Source: Nereida ignava | GTDB taxonomy: Bacteria; Pseudomonadota; Alphaproteobacteria; Rhodobacterales; Rhodobacteraceae | Length of the DNA stretch: 64,000 nucleotides | Direction: 5' to 3' | Assembly (NCBI RefSeq): GCF_001049735.1 | Contig: NZ_CVPC01000009.1 | Coordinates: 83,215-147,214 of the forward strand | Shown here: positions 52,728 through 62,147 of the stretch, piece after piece | How positions within the stretch are numbered: the stretch's first letter is position 1 | Layout: every line of letters starts with the position of its first letter | Program-made: the position numbers and the translations under genes | The notes under the pieces: model-generated | Database searches by the model: none | Told to the model about the DNA's origin: nothing | The model's input: the letters and a program-made list of their open reading frames with translations, nothing else

Positions 52728-54266
52728 TTATCTGCGCAGTGCCTGTCGGAAATCCTGCATTTTGAAGGCGCCTAAAATTTGCCCTGCAACGCCGTACACG
52801 ACGATCCCTGTGGCGCAAAGCGCAAGCAGCCCAAGCCCGCGCCACGGGCTGTCATAAAGGACCGGTGTCAGCGTGCTTGCAACGCCCCATAGGCTGGCAC
52901 CCATAATGCCAGAGGCTGCGATGATCCGCGGCAGGCGTGTTTTGAAGCGGGCGTCAAAACTGGCCGCATCGCCCATGGGTTTAGTTTTGATCCATAGTAG
53001 TGCCGCCATGCCCCATCCCGCCAGAGACGTGCCCCACGCGGCGGCTGTAAATCCGATAAGCGGCGATAGCCCCACCGCCACCAGGGCATTGATGAACAGG
53101 GAGACCAGCGCAAAATAGAACGGTCGCTTTGTGTCGTGACGGGCAAAGAAAAGCGGCTGCAGCGTTTTTTGAAGCACAAACGCAGGAAGTCCAAGCCCGT
53201 AGATTGCCACAGCCCACGCGGTTGCCTGGGCATCAGTGAAAGCAAATGCGCCGCGTTGAAAGAGCACACTGATCAGTGGCAGTGGGATGACGATAAGTGC
53301 GACTGATGCGGGAACCGTCAGCGCAAGGCTTAGTTCTGTTGCGCGGTTGAACGCATCACGGCCACCAACGGTATCATTGGCCTCAAGTTTGCGGCTGAGG
53401 TCCGGCAAAAGCACCACACCGATGGCAATGGCGACAACACCAAGGGGGAGCTGATAAAGGCGATCTGCGTAGTTTAGCCACGCGATTGCGCCGTCAAATT
53501 GGCTGGCGATCTGCCGCCCGATCAAAAGGTTGATCTGAACCACACCGCCTGCAAGCATCGCGGGGCCCATGACCAGCATCAGCCGCTTTAGTTCGGGCGT
53601 CATGCGCGGCCTGGCGGGTGTGATCCTAAAGCCAGCCCGCGCAGCGGCGCTCCAGACCAAAGCGAATTGTGCAATGCCCGCAATGGGCACGGCCCACGCC
53701 AATGTGCGCCCCATGTCCCAGCCCATTTGGTAGGCCAACATCAGTGCTGCGATGAAGGCAACGTTTAGCAATGCAGGGGCTGCGGCTGCGGCTACAAAAC
53801 GGCCTGTGGCGTTAAGCACCCCTGACAAAAGGGCGGCCAGCGAAATGAAGATGATATAGGCAAAAGCAATACGTCCGAAGCTTACCGCAAGATTAAAGCG
53901 GGCGTCGCCTGCAAACCCCGCGGCCATGGCGTAAACAAGCGCGGGCATTGCAAACAGGGCCAGCACGGTCAGTCCGATCAATACCGCAGCCAGCCCCGTG
54001 AACGCATCACGGGCGAAAGGCAGGGCGCCGTCATTTGCTTCGAGCTTTTTGGAGAACATGGGCACGAAGGCCATGTTGAACGCCCCTTCTGCAAAGAAAC
54101 GGCGGAACATATTTGGCAGTGAAAATGCGATCAGGAACGCTTCGGCCACAGGGCCCGCCCCCAGAAATGCCGCAATGGTGATGTCGCGCACAAACCCCAA
54201 AATGCGGCTGAGCAACGTCCAGCCCCCCACAGTGAGCATGCCTGAGATGAGACGGATGCGTTTCAT
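52728..54266 (-). CDS. murJ: Lipid II flippase MurJ
   Basis: A 512-residue polytopic protein of the MviN/MOP fold with about 14 hydrophobic segments, moving lipid II to the periplasm for peptidoglycan synthesis. The N-terminal L-S-R-I-L-G-F-V-R-D and R-R-F-F-A-E-G-A-F segments are characteristic. It overlaps glnD by four bases (ATGA), so it is read from the same transcript. Confidence 0.93.
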   Translation of the reverse strand: MKRIRLISGMLTVGGWTLLSRILGFVRDITIAAFLGAGPVAEAFLIAFSLPNMFRRFFAEGAFNMAFVPMFSKKLEANDGALPFARDAFTGLAAVLIGLTVLALFAMPALVYAMAAGFAGDARFNLAVSFGRIAFAYIIFISLAALLSGVLNATGRFVAAAAAPALLNVAFIAALMLAYQMGWDMGRTLAWAVPIAGIAQFALVWSAAARAGFRITPARPRMTPELKRLMLVMGPAMLAGGVVQINLLIGRQIASQFDGAIAWLNYADRLYQLPLGVVAIAIGVVLLPDLSRKLEANDTVGGRDAFNRATELSLALTVPASVALIVIPLPLISVLFQRGAFAFTDAQATAWAVAIYGLGLPAFVLQKTLQPLFFARHDTKRPFYFALVSLFINALVAVGLSPLIGFTAAAWGTSLAGWGMAALLWIKTKPMGDAASFDARFKTRLPRIIAASGIMGASLWGVASTLTPVLYDSPWRGLGLLALCATGIVVYGVAGQILGAFKMQDFRQALRR

Positions 54267-57076
54267 GCCTCGGCTGCACGCTCCACGCCGCGCTCAATGG
54301 CGTCGCGTAAATTCCGCTCAAGACTTTTTTGTTTGCTCTCGGAGTAGAATTTAAGGCCGAACATATCTTTGACGTAGAACGCATCCACGACCTGTTCGCC
54401 GTAGGTGGCGATGATCGCGCTGCCGATGTTGATATTGGCGGCTGCCAGCGTGCGGGTCAGATCATGAAGCAGGCCTGGGCGGTCACGGGTGTCGACCTCA
54501 ATGATTGTGTAAATATCCGAGCCGTCGTTATCGAAAGTGATTGTTGTGGGCACGCGGAACGCTTTTTCGCGTTTCTTGATTTTGTCCTTTGGCGCGAGCG
54601 CGTCGCGGGTGATGACCTCGCCGCGCAGGGTCTTGCCGATCATTTGTTCAAGACGGGGCAGGCGGCTGGCCTCAAAGGGGGTCTCATTGGCGTCTTGCAC
54701 CCAAAACGCGGCTGTTGCGTAGCCGTCTTTGGTGGTGAACGTCCGTGCGTCCACAATGTTTGCGCCAACCAAGGCTAACGCGCCTGCAATGCGGCTGAAA
54801 ATGCCTGGGTGATCGGCCATGACACAAACCGCGCGGGTGGCGTCGCGGTCTTCATCCATGGTCAGTTTGACGCGAATATCCGCGTCGCCAATGCCGCGCA
54901 AAAGATGCGCCACATCAACGTGGGCCGTCACGTGCAAGCCTTGCCAATAAGGAGGGTAGTGCCTGTTTGTCTCAACCCGAAGATCCTTTGTGCCCCAATC
55001 CGGAAGTGCCGCGCGCAACGTCTTTTTCGCCTCTGCACCGCGGGTTTCACGGTTCAGCGCCTCCATGCCGCCCTCAAGGGCGCGGCGGGTCTGGCGGTAA
55101 AGCGCGCGCAACAGCGAGGCTTTCCAGTTGTTCCACGTGTCAGGACCCACGCCGCGAATGTCACACACAGTGACAAGCAACAACAAATCCAGCCGCCCAA
55201 CAGATTTCACTGCCTTGGCAAAGTCGCGCACCGTGCGCGGATCAGCAATATCGCGTTTTTGTGCCGTGTCTGACATCAGCAAGTGGTAGCGCACTAGCCA
55301 CTCGACGGTTTCACATTCTGATTTGCTCAGCCCCAAACGTGGGCAGACTTTTCGAGCGATTTGTGCACCAAGGATTGAGTGGTCCTCGGGCCGTCCTTTG
55401 CCGATATCGTGCAGCAATAGTGCTACGTAAAGTACCTTGCGGTTGATGCCGCTTTGAATGATGTCAGACGCCACGGGTAGGTCTTCAAGCAGCTCACCTT
55501 TCTCAATGCGGTGCAGATGGCTGATCGTCTGGATGGTGTGCTCATCAACAGTGTAGCTGTGATACATATTGAATTGCATCATTGCGACGATCGGCTCAAA
55601 TTCGGGGATGAATGCGGAAAGCACTCCAAGCTCGTTCATTCGGCGTAGCGAGCGTTCGGGGTTGTCGTGTTTGAGAAGCAAGTCGAGAAAGATGCGCTTG
55701 GCCTCAGGGGTGCTGCGCAAGTTATTGTCGACCAGTGGAATGTTGGCGGCCAAAATCCGCATCGCGTTGGGATGGATCAAAGTGCCCGTGCGCAGTGCTT
55801 CTTCAAAGATACGCAGCATATTCACGGGCGTTTCAACGAACACCTCTGGGTCAGGCACCGTGATGCGGTTTTGCTCAATTGCAAAAGGCGCGCGCACCCG
55901 TGGTTTGCGTTTGAAAATACGCATTAACATTGGTTCAGATTTGAGGTGGTCGTTCTCAAGAGCCGTTAAGAATATGCGGGTTAGCTCACCAACAGAAGTG
56001 GCGTGACGGAAGTAGGCCTGCATGAAATGCTCAACGCCGCGACGCCCCGAATGATCGGTATAGCCCATCGCATCAGCCACCTCGACTTGCATATCAAACG
56101 TCAGCTGATCCACGGGGCGTGAAGCTACCAAATGCAGATGGCACCGCGTTGCCCATAAAAAGTCTTCTGCACGCAGGAAAGTCTCGAACTCGTCATCGGT
56201 GAAAACGCCAAGCTCAACGAGGTTGCCGGGGTCATCAACGCCGTGCAGGTATTTGTTCATCCAAAAGAGCGATTGTAGATCGCGCAGACCGCCTTTGCCT
56301 TCTTTTACATTTGGCTCAACCATGTAGCGCTGTCCGCCTTGCTTGCGGTGCCGCTCGGCGCGTTCCTCAAGTTTGGCTTCAATGAATTCGGACGCCGTGG
56401 ACTGAAAGAGGTCAGTCCAAAGTTGGTCGCGCAATTCATCGCCCAACGTCTGATCACCGCAGATATAGCGTTGCTCAACAAGCGAGGTACGGATGGTGAA
56501 ATCTTCGCGGCCAAGTCTGATACAGTCCGCGATGGTCCGGCTGGCTTGGCCAACTTTCAGACGCAAATCCCACAGCATGTAGAGCATCGATTCAATCGTA
56601 CTCTCGGCCCAAGCTGTGATTTTGGTGGGGGTAAGAAACAGCAAGTCCACGTCTGAATGTGGCGCCATTTCTGCGCGGCCATAGCCACCCACGGCAATAA
56701 CGGCAAGCCGCTCACCTTTAGTGGGGTTGGTGTTGCGGTGCAGATACGTCTCGGCAACCCAATGCACTGTGCGCACAAGTCCGTCCGTCAAAAATGCATA
56801 GGCCGCTGTTGTTGGGCGCGCGTGGGTTGGTTCGGCCAGAAATGCCTTTTTGATGACGGCGCGGCCCTTGGCATTCGCGTCTTTAAGGTAGTCTACGGTT
56901 GCGGCACGAATGGCTTTCGCATCCGCACAGTCGTCAAGGATGCGCGTCAGGTCGTCTTGGGCTGCGGCTTGATCGAAAACGACAAAGGCCGGCGCCACAA
57001 GGGGCTCCGGACCTTCATGTTCAAAATCGTCGGCGTCAGAAACCAGCGCCGCTGAAGTTTTTGGGAGCTGGGTCAA
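54263..57076 (-). CDS. glnD: Bifunctional uridylyltransferase/uridylyl-removing enzyme GlnD
   Basis: About 937 residues. An N-terminal nucleotidyltransferase (G-G-Y-G-R-A-E-M with D-V-D-L-L-F), a central HD domain (H-D-I-G-K-G-R-P-E-D-H-S) and two C-terminal ACT domains sensing glutamine. It uridylylates and deuridylylates PII to control nitrogen assimilation. Its start is uncertain: the frame is open from 57172, but I prefer TTG at 57076, preceded by AGGTGG, giving a 41-base overlap with the lipoprotein gene. Co-transcribed with murJ. Confidence 0.9.
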   Translation of the reverse strand: MTQLPKTSAALVSDADDFEHEGPEPLVAPAFVVFDQAAAQDDLTRILDDCADAKAIRAATVDYLKDANAKGRAVIKKAFLAEPTHARPTTAAYAFLTDGLVRTVHWVAETYLHRNTNPTKGERLAVIAVGGYGRAEMAPHSDVDLLFLTPTKITAWAESTIESMLYMLWDLRLKVGQASRTIADCIRLGREDFTIRTSLVEQRYICGDQTLGDELRDQLWTDLFQSTASEFIEAKLEERAERHRKQGGQRYMVEPNVKEGKGGLRDLQSLFWMNKYLHGVDDPGNLVELGVFTDDEFETFLRAEDFLWATRCHLHLVASRPVDQLTFDMQVEVADAMGYTDHSGRRGVEHFMQAYFRHATSVGELTRIFLTALENDHLKSEPMLMRIFKRKPRVRAPFAIEQNRITVPDPEVFVETPVNMLRIFEEALRTGTLIHPNAMRILAANIPLVDNNLRSTPEAKRIFLDLLLKHDNPERSLRRMNELGVLSAFIPEFEPIVAMMQFNMYHSYTVDEHTIQTISHLHRIEKGELLEDLPVASDIIQSGINRKVLYVALLLHDIGKGRPEDHSILGAQIARKVCPRLGLSKSECETVEWLVRYHLLMSDTAQKRDIADPRTVRDFAKAVKSVGRLDLLLLVTVCDIRGVGPDTWNNWKASLLRALYRQTRRALEGGMEALNRETRGAEAKKTLRAALPDWGTKDLRVETNRHYPPYWQGLHVTAHVDVAHLLRGIGDADIRVKLTMDEDRDATRAVCVMADHPGIFSRIAGALALVGANIVDARTFTTKDGYATAAFWVQDANETPFEASRLPRLEQMIGKTLRGEVITRDALAPKDKIKKREKAFRVPTTITFDNDGSDIYTIIEVDTRDRPGLLHDLTRTLAAANINIGSAIIATYGEQVVDAFYVKDMFGLKFYSESKQKSLERNLRDAIERGVERAAEA

Positions 57077-58226
57077 GGATTGCCACCTGATTGTTTTCAA
57101 TTTTCGCGACAGCAAGGCCGCGCTCGTTTGTGCCGTCGGGCATAAGGCGGAAGATGCCTTGGGTGCCGACAAATCCCGATTGGCGGGTAAGGCTTGGTGA
57201 AGTCAGCGCGTCAGAGCGGCCTTGGGCCAAAAGTGCGCCGATTGCAGCGATACCGTCGTAAGAAAGACCTGCGATGGGGTGCGGGCGTTCGGAATATTCC
57301 GCTTGGTAGCGGGCAGCAAAGTTACGTTCAAGCGCTTGGTCGGGTAGTGTGAACACACCACCTTGCAGGCCTGGCAGGGCAAGTGACTGTGGCTGTGAGC
57401 TCCACCGTGTCAGTCCCATCAGCTGAATATCCATCCCAAGGCCACGCTCGGGCAGGGCTGTCATCAAAAACGGCAAGTCGGACTCAGGGCCCGCTGTCAC
57501 AAACAGCGTATCTGCACCGGTTTCCTTGACTGTCGCGCTGATGCGGCGGGCGGCGTTGTTGATGCCGTCTTGGCTGAACGGATAGCTTTCAACGCCTGTA
57601 ATCGTGGCCCCATTGCGGTTTGCTGCACTGATAATAGCATCTCGGCCAACTTGCCCTGCGAGTTCTTCTGCATGGGCGATCAAAATGTTGGTTTTGCCAA
57701 TTTGACGGCCATAATTCACCAAACGGTTTGCTGTATTCTCAAATGTTGGCCCCAGAATGAAAAGGTTACCACCGGCGATAGATGCGTTGTTGGAGAAGGC
57801 CAAGACATTTGTGTTTGTGCCAGCGATGGCTACTGCCGCGGCGTTTGCAGCCTCTGCATAAAGTGGCCCGAGGATAATTTTGGCGCCGTCATTTACGGCA
57901 GCGATCGCGGCGTTTGAGGCCTGCTGCGGGGTGCCTGCCGTGTCGTAAACGCGCAGGTCAATCTTGGCATTCGTCTGATCCGCAATGGCAAGACGTGCAG
58001 CGTTTTCAAGGTTGCGTGCCAGAAGTGCATCGCTTTCGCGGCCTGACCCGTTTGGCACCAATAGCGCAATTTGGACTGTTTTGTTTGGGTTCACGCTTTG
58101 CCCTGACAGGCCGCCCACGGAAGTTGGGTTGCAAGCGGCAAGGGCAAGCAACGCAGCTGCCCCCACAAGGCGCAGTGCTGCACGGCGCGGGCTGAAAGTG
58201 ATACGATTGCGTGTACGCGTAACCAT
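57036..58226 (-). CDS. Penicillin-binding protein activator-like lipoprotein (LppC/LpoA type)
   Basis: A 396-residue outer-membrane lipoprotein with a lipobox (A-L-A-A-C, Cys32) and a periplasmic-binding-protein-like domain (V-Q-I-A-L-L-V-P onward). LpoA-type proteins stimulate a peptidoglycan synthase; the alphaproteobacterial form is often called penicillin-binding protein activator. It is divergent from rsmI, an arrangement seen across proteobacteria that supports the call. Its end overlaps glnD. Confidence 0.85.
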   Translation of the reverse strand: MVTRTRNRITFSPRRAALRLVGAAALLALAACNPTSVGGLSGQSVNPNKTVQIALLVPNGSGRESDALLARNLENAARLAIADQTNAKIDLRVYDTAGTPQQASNAAIAAVNDGAKIILGPLYAEAANAAAVAIAGTNTNVLAFSNNASIAGGNLFILGPTFENTANRLVNYGRQIGKTNILIAHAEELAGQVGRDAIISAANRNGATITGVESYPFSQDGINNAARRISATVKETGADTLFVTAGPESDLPFLMTALPERGLGMDIQLMGLTRWSSQPQSLALPGLQGGVFTLPDQALERNFAARYQAEYSERPHPIAGLSYDGIAAIGALLAQGRSDALTSPSLTRQSGFVGTQGIFRLMPDGTNERGLAVAKIENNQVAILDPAPKNFSGAGF

Positions 58227-58308
58227 GGTAAACCAAAACTCCCTCGTGGTGGGCCAACCTTCGGACCCTTGCTGCGTATCATAGATATATCACTAGGCGG
58301 GTCTAGGC

Positions 58309-59184
58309 ATGAATCATTCCCAAGTTCACCGTGTTGAGCGTTTGGCAGCGGGCCTTTATTTTGTGGCGACCCCAATTGGTACAGCGCGTGATATTACGTT
58401 GCGGGCGCTCGATATATTGGCCTCTGCTGATGTGATTGCAGCGGAAGACACGCGAAACACACGTAAATTGATGGATATTCACGGGATCGCGCTCGGGGAT
58501 CGCCAGCTTGTGTCTTATCACGATCATAATGGCGAAAAAGTCCGCCCGAAATTGATTGCTGCGATAGAGGCGGGCAAATCTGTGGCCTATGCGTCTGATG
58601 CAGGAACGCCTTTGGTGGCCGATCCGGGTTATGGATTGATGCGCGGCGCGATTGAGGCGGATGTTTTGGTTACCTCTGCGCCTGGACCGTCTGCGGTGCT
58701 TGCGGCGCTTACGGTTGCAGGTTTGCCGAATGACCGTTTCACATTCGCGGGTTTTGTGCCGAACGCGAAGGGGGCGCGGCGCGCGTTCCTGTCGGGCATT
58801 GCGAAAAGTGATGGAACAATGATCGTTTTCGAAAGCCCCAAGCGCATTAAGGCAATGTTAGAAGATTTGAGTGATATCGTTGAACCAGAGCGCCAAATAG
58901 CTGTTGCAAGAGAGTTAACCAAAAGGTTCGAAGAGGTTTTGCGCGGGACTGTATCTGAGGTACAAGCTCTGGCAGAAGGGCGCACGTTCAAGGGTGAGAT
59001 GGTGGTCATGCTAGACAAAGCGCCCGTCGGCTCGGCAACAGATGAAGATGTTGACGCAGCTTTGAAGGATGCTTTGGCAGAGCATTCGGTGAAAGACGCC
59101 GCAGCAATCGTTGCGGATATGTATGGCAGACCAAAGCGTGAAATCTACCAACAAGCGCTAGCTTTGCATAAGGCTGCGGGCTGA
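58309..59184 (+). CDS. rsmI: 16S rRNA (cytidine(1402)-2'-O)-methyltransferase
   Basis: A 291-residue tetrapyrrole-methylase-fold protein. Family blocks: Y-F-V-A-T-P-I-G (18-25), D-V-I-A-A-E-D-T-R (about 42-50), Y-A-S-D-A-G-T-P (about 97-104) and the P-G-P-S-A loop. RsmI methylates the 2'-O of C1402 in 16S rRNA. Divergent from the lppC-type gene, followed by yraN and gshB. Confidence 0.93.
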   Translation: MNHSQVHRVERLAAGLYFVATPIGTARDITLRALDILASADVIAAEDTRNTRKLMDIHGIALGDRQLVSYHDHNGEKVRPKLIAAIEAGKSVAYASDAGTPLVADPGYGLMRGAIEADVLVTSAPGPSAVLAALTVAGLPNDRFTFAGFVPNAKGARRAFLSGIAKSDGTMIVFESPKRIKAMLEDLSDIVEPERQIAVARELTKRFEEVLRGTVSEVQALAEGRTFKGEMVVMLDKAPVGSATDEDVDAALKDALAEHSVKDAAAIVADMYGRPKREIYQQALALHKAAG

Positions 59185-59232
59185 GTGAAACCAAACGTTG
59201 TTATAGCTGTGTTAGAGAGTAGGGATTGTTAA

Positions 59233-59637
59233 ATGTTAGAACTGGTTCTTGAACGTCCTACGGCTGTTATTGCCAAGCAGCACAGGGGCCAAACATCTTA
59301 CCACGCAGGTCTCGCCGCAGAAGAGACTGCTGCGCGACATTATCAACGCGCTGGCAAAACGCTGTTGCAGCAAAGATATCGTGGCCGTGCAGGTGAAATC
59401 GATTTGGTTGTGCGCGACGCGGATGAGTTGGTTTTTGTCGAAGTTAAGAAAAGCAAGACACATGCCCAAGCAGCACAGCGCCTCTCGCGCCGTCAAATGG
59501 ACCGTATCTGTAGAGTAGCGCTGGAATACGTGGGCTCTGAGCCGATGGGTCTGTTGACCCCAATGCGCTTTGACGTGGCATTGGTGGATCAATACGGCGC
59601 AATTGATGTGATCGAAAATGCTTTTGGCGGGTATTGA
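59233..59637 (+). CDS. yraN: YraN family endonuclease-like protein (UPF0102)
   Basis: A 134-residue protein of the UPF0102 family. The nuclease-like core is visible: A-A-R-H-Y, then G-E-I-D-L-V-V-R-D and V-F-V-E-V-K, the E-x-D...E-x-K pattern of restriction-endonuclease folds. No activity is firmly known. It follows rsmI at 48 bases, the common rsmI-yraN order. Confidence 0.88.
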   Translation: MLELVLERPTAVIAKQHRGQTSYHAGLAAEETAARHYQRAGKTLLQQRYRGRAGEIDLVVRDADELVFVEVKKSKTHAQAAQRLSRRQMDRICRVALEYVGSEPMGLLTPMRFDVALVDQYGAIDVIENAFGGY

Positions 59638-59713
59638 TCGGCTCCGTTCTTGTGCCCATTGCCTTACCTGCATCTGTGCCCCATGTATGGCGCAGTGAGT
59701 AAAGGAACGCCCC

Positions 59714-60655
59714 ATGAGCTTGAAAATTGCTTTTCAGATGGACCCAATTGGCCCAATTGATATTGATGCCGACAGCACGTTTCGCATCGCCGAACAGGCA
59801 CAATTGCGCGGGCATGAACTGTTTTATTACACGCCCGATATGCTTGCGTACCAAGAGGGCCGGATCACTGCCACCGGCTGGCCGCTCACAGTAAAACGTG
59901 AAAAAGGAAATCACTTCAGCTTAGGTGAAAAAACCGAAGCTGATCTTGCAGAGATGGATGTGGTTTGGCTGCGCCAAGATCCGCCTTTTGACATGGGGTA
60001 TATCACAACGACCCACCTGCTAGACCGCATTCATCCGGACACCCTTGTGGTTAACGATCCTTTCTGGGTGAGAAACTATCCTGAAAAGCTGTTGGTTTTG
60101 GATTTTCCCGACCTCACGCCTCCAACTACTGTTGCTCGTGATTTGGAGACGATTAAGGCGTTCAAAGCGAAACATGGCACCGTTATCCTCAAGCCTCTTT
60201 ACGGAAATGGCGGTGCGGGAGTGTTCAAGCTGACCGAAGCAGACAACAACCTTACTTCTTTGCACGAGCTCTTCAGCGGCATTAATCGCGAACCGCTCAT
60301 TGTGCAGAAATTTTTACCTGACGTTTCCAATGGCGATAAACGCGTGATCCTTGTGGATGGTGAGCCCGTAGGTGCGATTAACCGCGTACCTGCTAAAGGC
60401 GAAACGCGCAGCAACATGCACGTAGGCGGCAGACCTGAAAAAGTAGCGCTGACCGCGCGGGATATTGAGATTTGTGAGCGTATTGGGCCGCTTTTGCGTG
60501 AAAAGGGACAGGTTTTTGTAGGTATCGATGTGATTGGTGACTATTTGACCGAAATCAACGTGACGTCTCCGACGGGCATTCAGGAATTGGAACGGTTTGA
60601 CGGAACCAACGTTGCAGAGAAAATTTGGCAAGCAATTGAAGCCAAGCGCGCCTGA
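59714..60655 (+). CDS. gshB: Glutathione synthetase
   Basis: A 313-residue ATP-grasp ligase joining gamma-glutamylcysteine and glycine. Family blocks include the Q-M-D-P-I start, [11 protein letters not shown] and the ATP-binding [13 protein letters not shown] loop, then N-V-T-S-P-T-G. AAAGGA is 7-10 bases before the ATG at 59714. It ends 13 bases from the convergent comM remnant. Confidence 0.94.
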   Translation: MSLKIAFQMDPIGPIDIDADSTFRIAEQAQLRGHELFYYTPDMLAYQEGRITATGWPLTVKREKGNHFSLGEKTEADLAEMDVVWLRQDPPFDMGYITTTHLLDRIHPDTLVVNDPFWVRNYPEKLLVLDFPDLTPPTTVARDLETIKAFKAKHGTVILKPLYGNGGAGVFKLTEADNNLTSLHELFSGINREPLIVQKFLPDVSNGDKRVILVDGEPVGAINRVPAKGETRSNMHVGGRPEKVALTARDIEICERIGPLLREKGQVFVGIDVIGDYLTEINVTSPTGIQELERFDGTNVAEKIWQAIEAKRA

Positions 60656-60668
60656 ATAGACTTCCGCT

Positions 60669-62085
60669 TTATGGCGCGAAGCCTGCCATTCGAAAGCCAA
60701 GTGCCTCGGCGATGTGATGGCGGGCAATGTTTTCACAGCCCTCAAGATCCGCAATTGTTCGCGCCACGCGCAGGACGCGGTGGTACCCGCGGGCGCTAAG
60801 TCCAAACCGATCTGCGGCGCGCAACAACAACGTGCGTCCGTCGGGACAAGATGCAGCTATTTGCTCCAATGTAGCGCCGTCTACATCAGCATTTACGCGA
60901 AATTCGGATTCGGCAAAGCGCGCGATTTGAATGTCGCGCGCGGCCTTTACACGTGCCGCAACAACAGTCGAGCTTTCACCGGCGGATGGCCCATCAAGAT
61001 CTTGAAATCGGACCGATGGCAAATCAACGCGTAAGTCAAATCTGTCCAACAGGGGGCCCGATAGTTTGCCCAAATAATCGTCCCCGCATTTTGGCGCTTT
61101 GGCGCATGCGCGTGCGGCATCTGAAAGATAGCCACATCGACAGGGGTTTGCAGCAGCGAGCAATATGAACTTGCAGGGATAGCGCACATGAGCGTTTGCG
61201 CGTGCGACCATCACCTCGCCTGTCTCCAAGGGCTGCCGTAGTGTTTCCAGGACAGATCGTGAAAACTCTGGCAACTCATCCAAGAACAAAACGCCGTTGT
61301 GGGCCAAAGAGATTTGGCCAGGTTTTGCGCCGCGTCCGCCTCCAACGATTGCCGGTTTTGAAGCCGTATGATGCGGGTCACAAAAGGGTCCTTGCCGCGA
61401 AATTCCGCCCTCGCGCAAAAGACCTGCAAGCGACTGGATCATTGACGTCTCAAGGGCTTCGGTGGGTGAAAGCAGTGGCAGAATGGATGGCATGCGTGCG
61501 GCCAGCATAGATTTTCCAGATCCAGGTGTGCCGACCATTAATAAATTGTGGCGCCCTGCTGCCGCGATTTCGAGCGCGCGTTTCGCGTGTTCCTGTCCTT
61601 TGACTTCGGCCAGGTCTTTTTGGTGCGCTGGGCTGGAGACCTCACCGGGTTGTGCGGGTTCGATGATGCTTTGCCCGCTTAGATGCCGCAGTGTTTCGTT
61701 TAGCGAAGATGGGGCGATGACTTTTGCGCCTCCAACCCAAGCCGCTTCTGGTCCACATGGTGCGGGGCAGATGAATGTGCGTTCGTTCTCTGCAGCTGTC
61801 ATCGCCGCGGGTAAGGCCCCCGATACGGCAATCAAGCTACCGTCGAGGGATAATTCCCCAATGGAAACGATTGCTTCAGCTGTATCGTCGGGAATAATTC
61901 CGATGGCGGTTAGTAGCGCGATGGCGATGGGCAGGTCGAAATGAGACCCCTCTTTGGGCAGGTCAGCCGGTGATAAGTTGATGGTGATCTTGCGCGATGG
62001 CAGCGCAATGGCGAGTTCGGCTAGCGCGGAACGGACACGTTCTTTGGCTTCGGAAACGGCTTTGTCTGGCAGTCCAACAACGGAA
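60669..62085 (-). pseudogene. comM: comM/yifB, 5' end replaced by an integrated element
   Basis: The Mg-chelatase-like AAA ATPase of the ComM/YifB family, involved in natural transformation and branch migration of recombination intermediates. Visible: I-N-L-S-P-A-D-L-P-K-E-G-S-H, the Walker A G-T-P-G-S-G-K-S and the N-A-N-P-C-x-C-G zinc-like segment. It begins abruptly at S-V-V-G-L-P-D-K-A-V; homologues have about 30 residues before this point. Upstream codons to a TTG at 62142-62144 are unrelated and lie in the element. It is probably inactive unless fusion to the element supplies a usable start. Confidence 0.85.
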
Positions 62086-62102
62086 ATAAAGTAATATATT
62101 TG

Positions 62103-62127
62103 GAAACCACTTTGATATAATGGTTTC
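62103..62127 (+). repeat. Inverted repeat between comM break point and recombinase gene
   Basis: GAAACCA (62103-62109) and TGGTTTC (62121-62127) are exact inverted repeats with an 11-base spacer containing TATAAT (62116-62121), a good -10 element. It could be part of the attachment site or an operator over the recombinase promoter; no clear -35 is visible. Confidence 0.55.
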
Positions 62128-62147
62128 TGTATAAAAGGGACCAAAAC

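Noticed and set aside
62085..62144. Apparent intact comM from a TTG at 62144
   Set aside because: The first ~20 residues are element DNA with no similarity to the ComM start; treated as a truncated gene instead of a natural variant.
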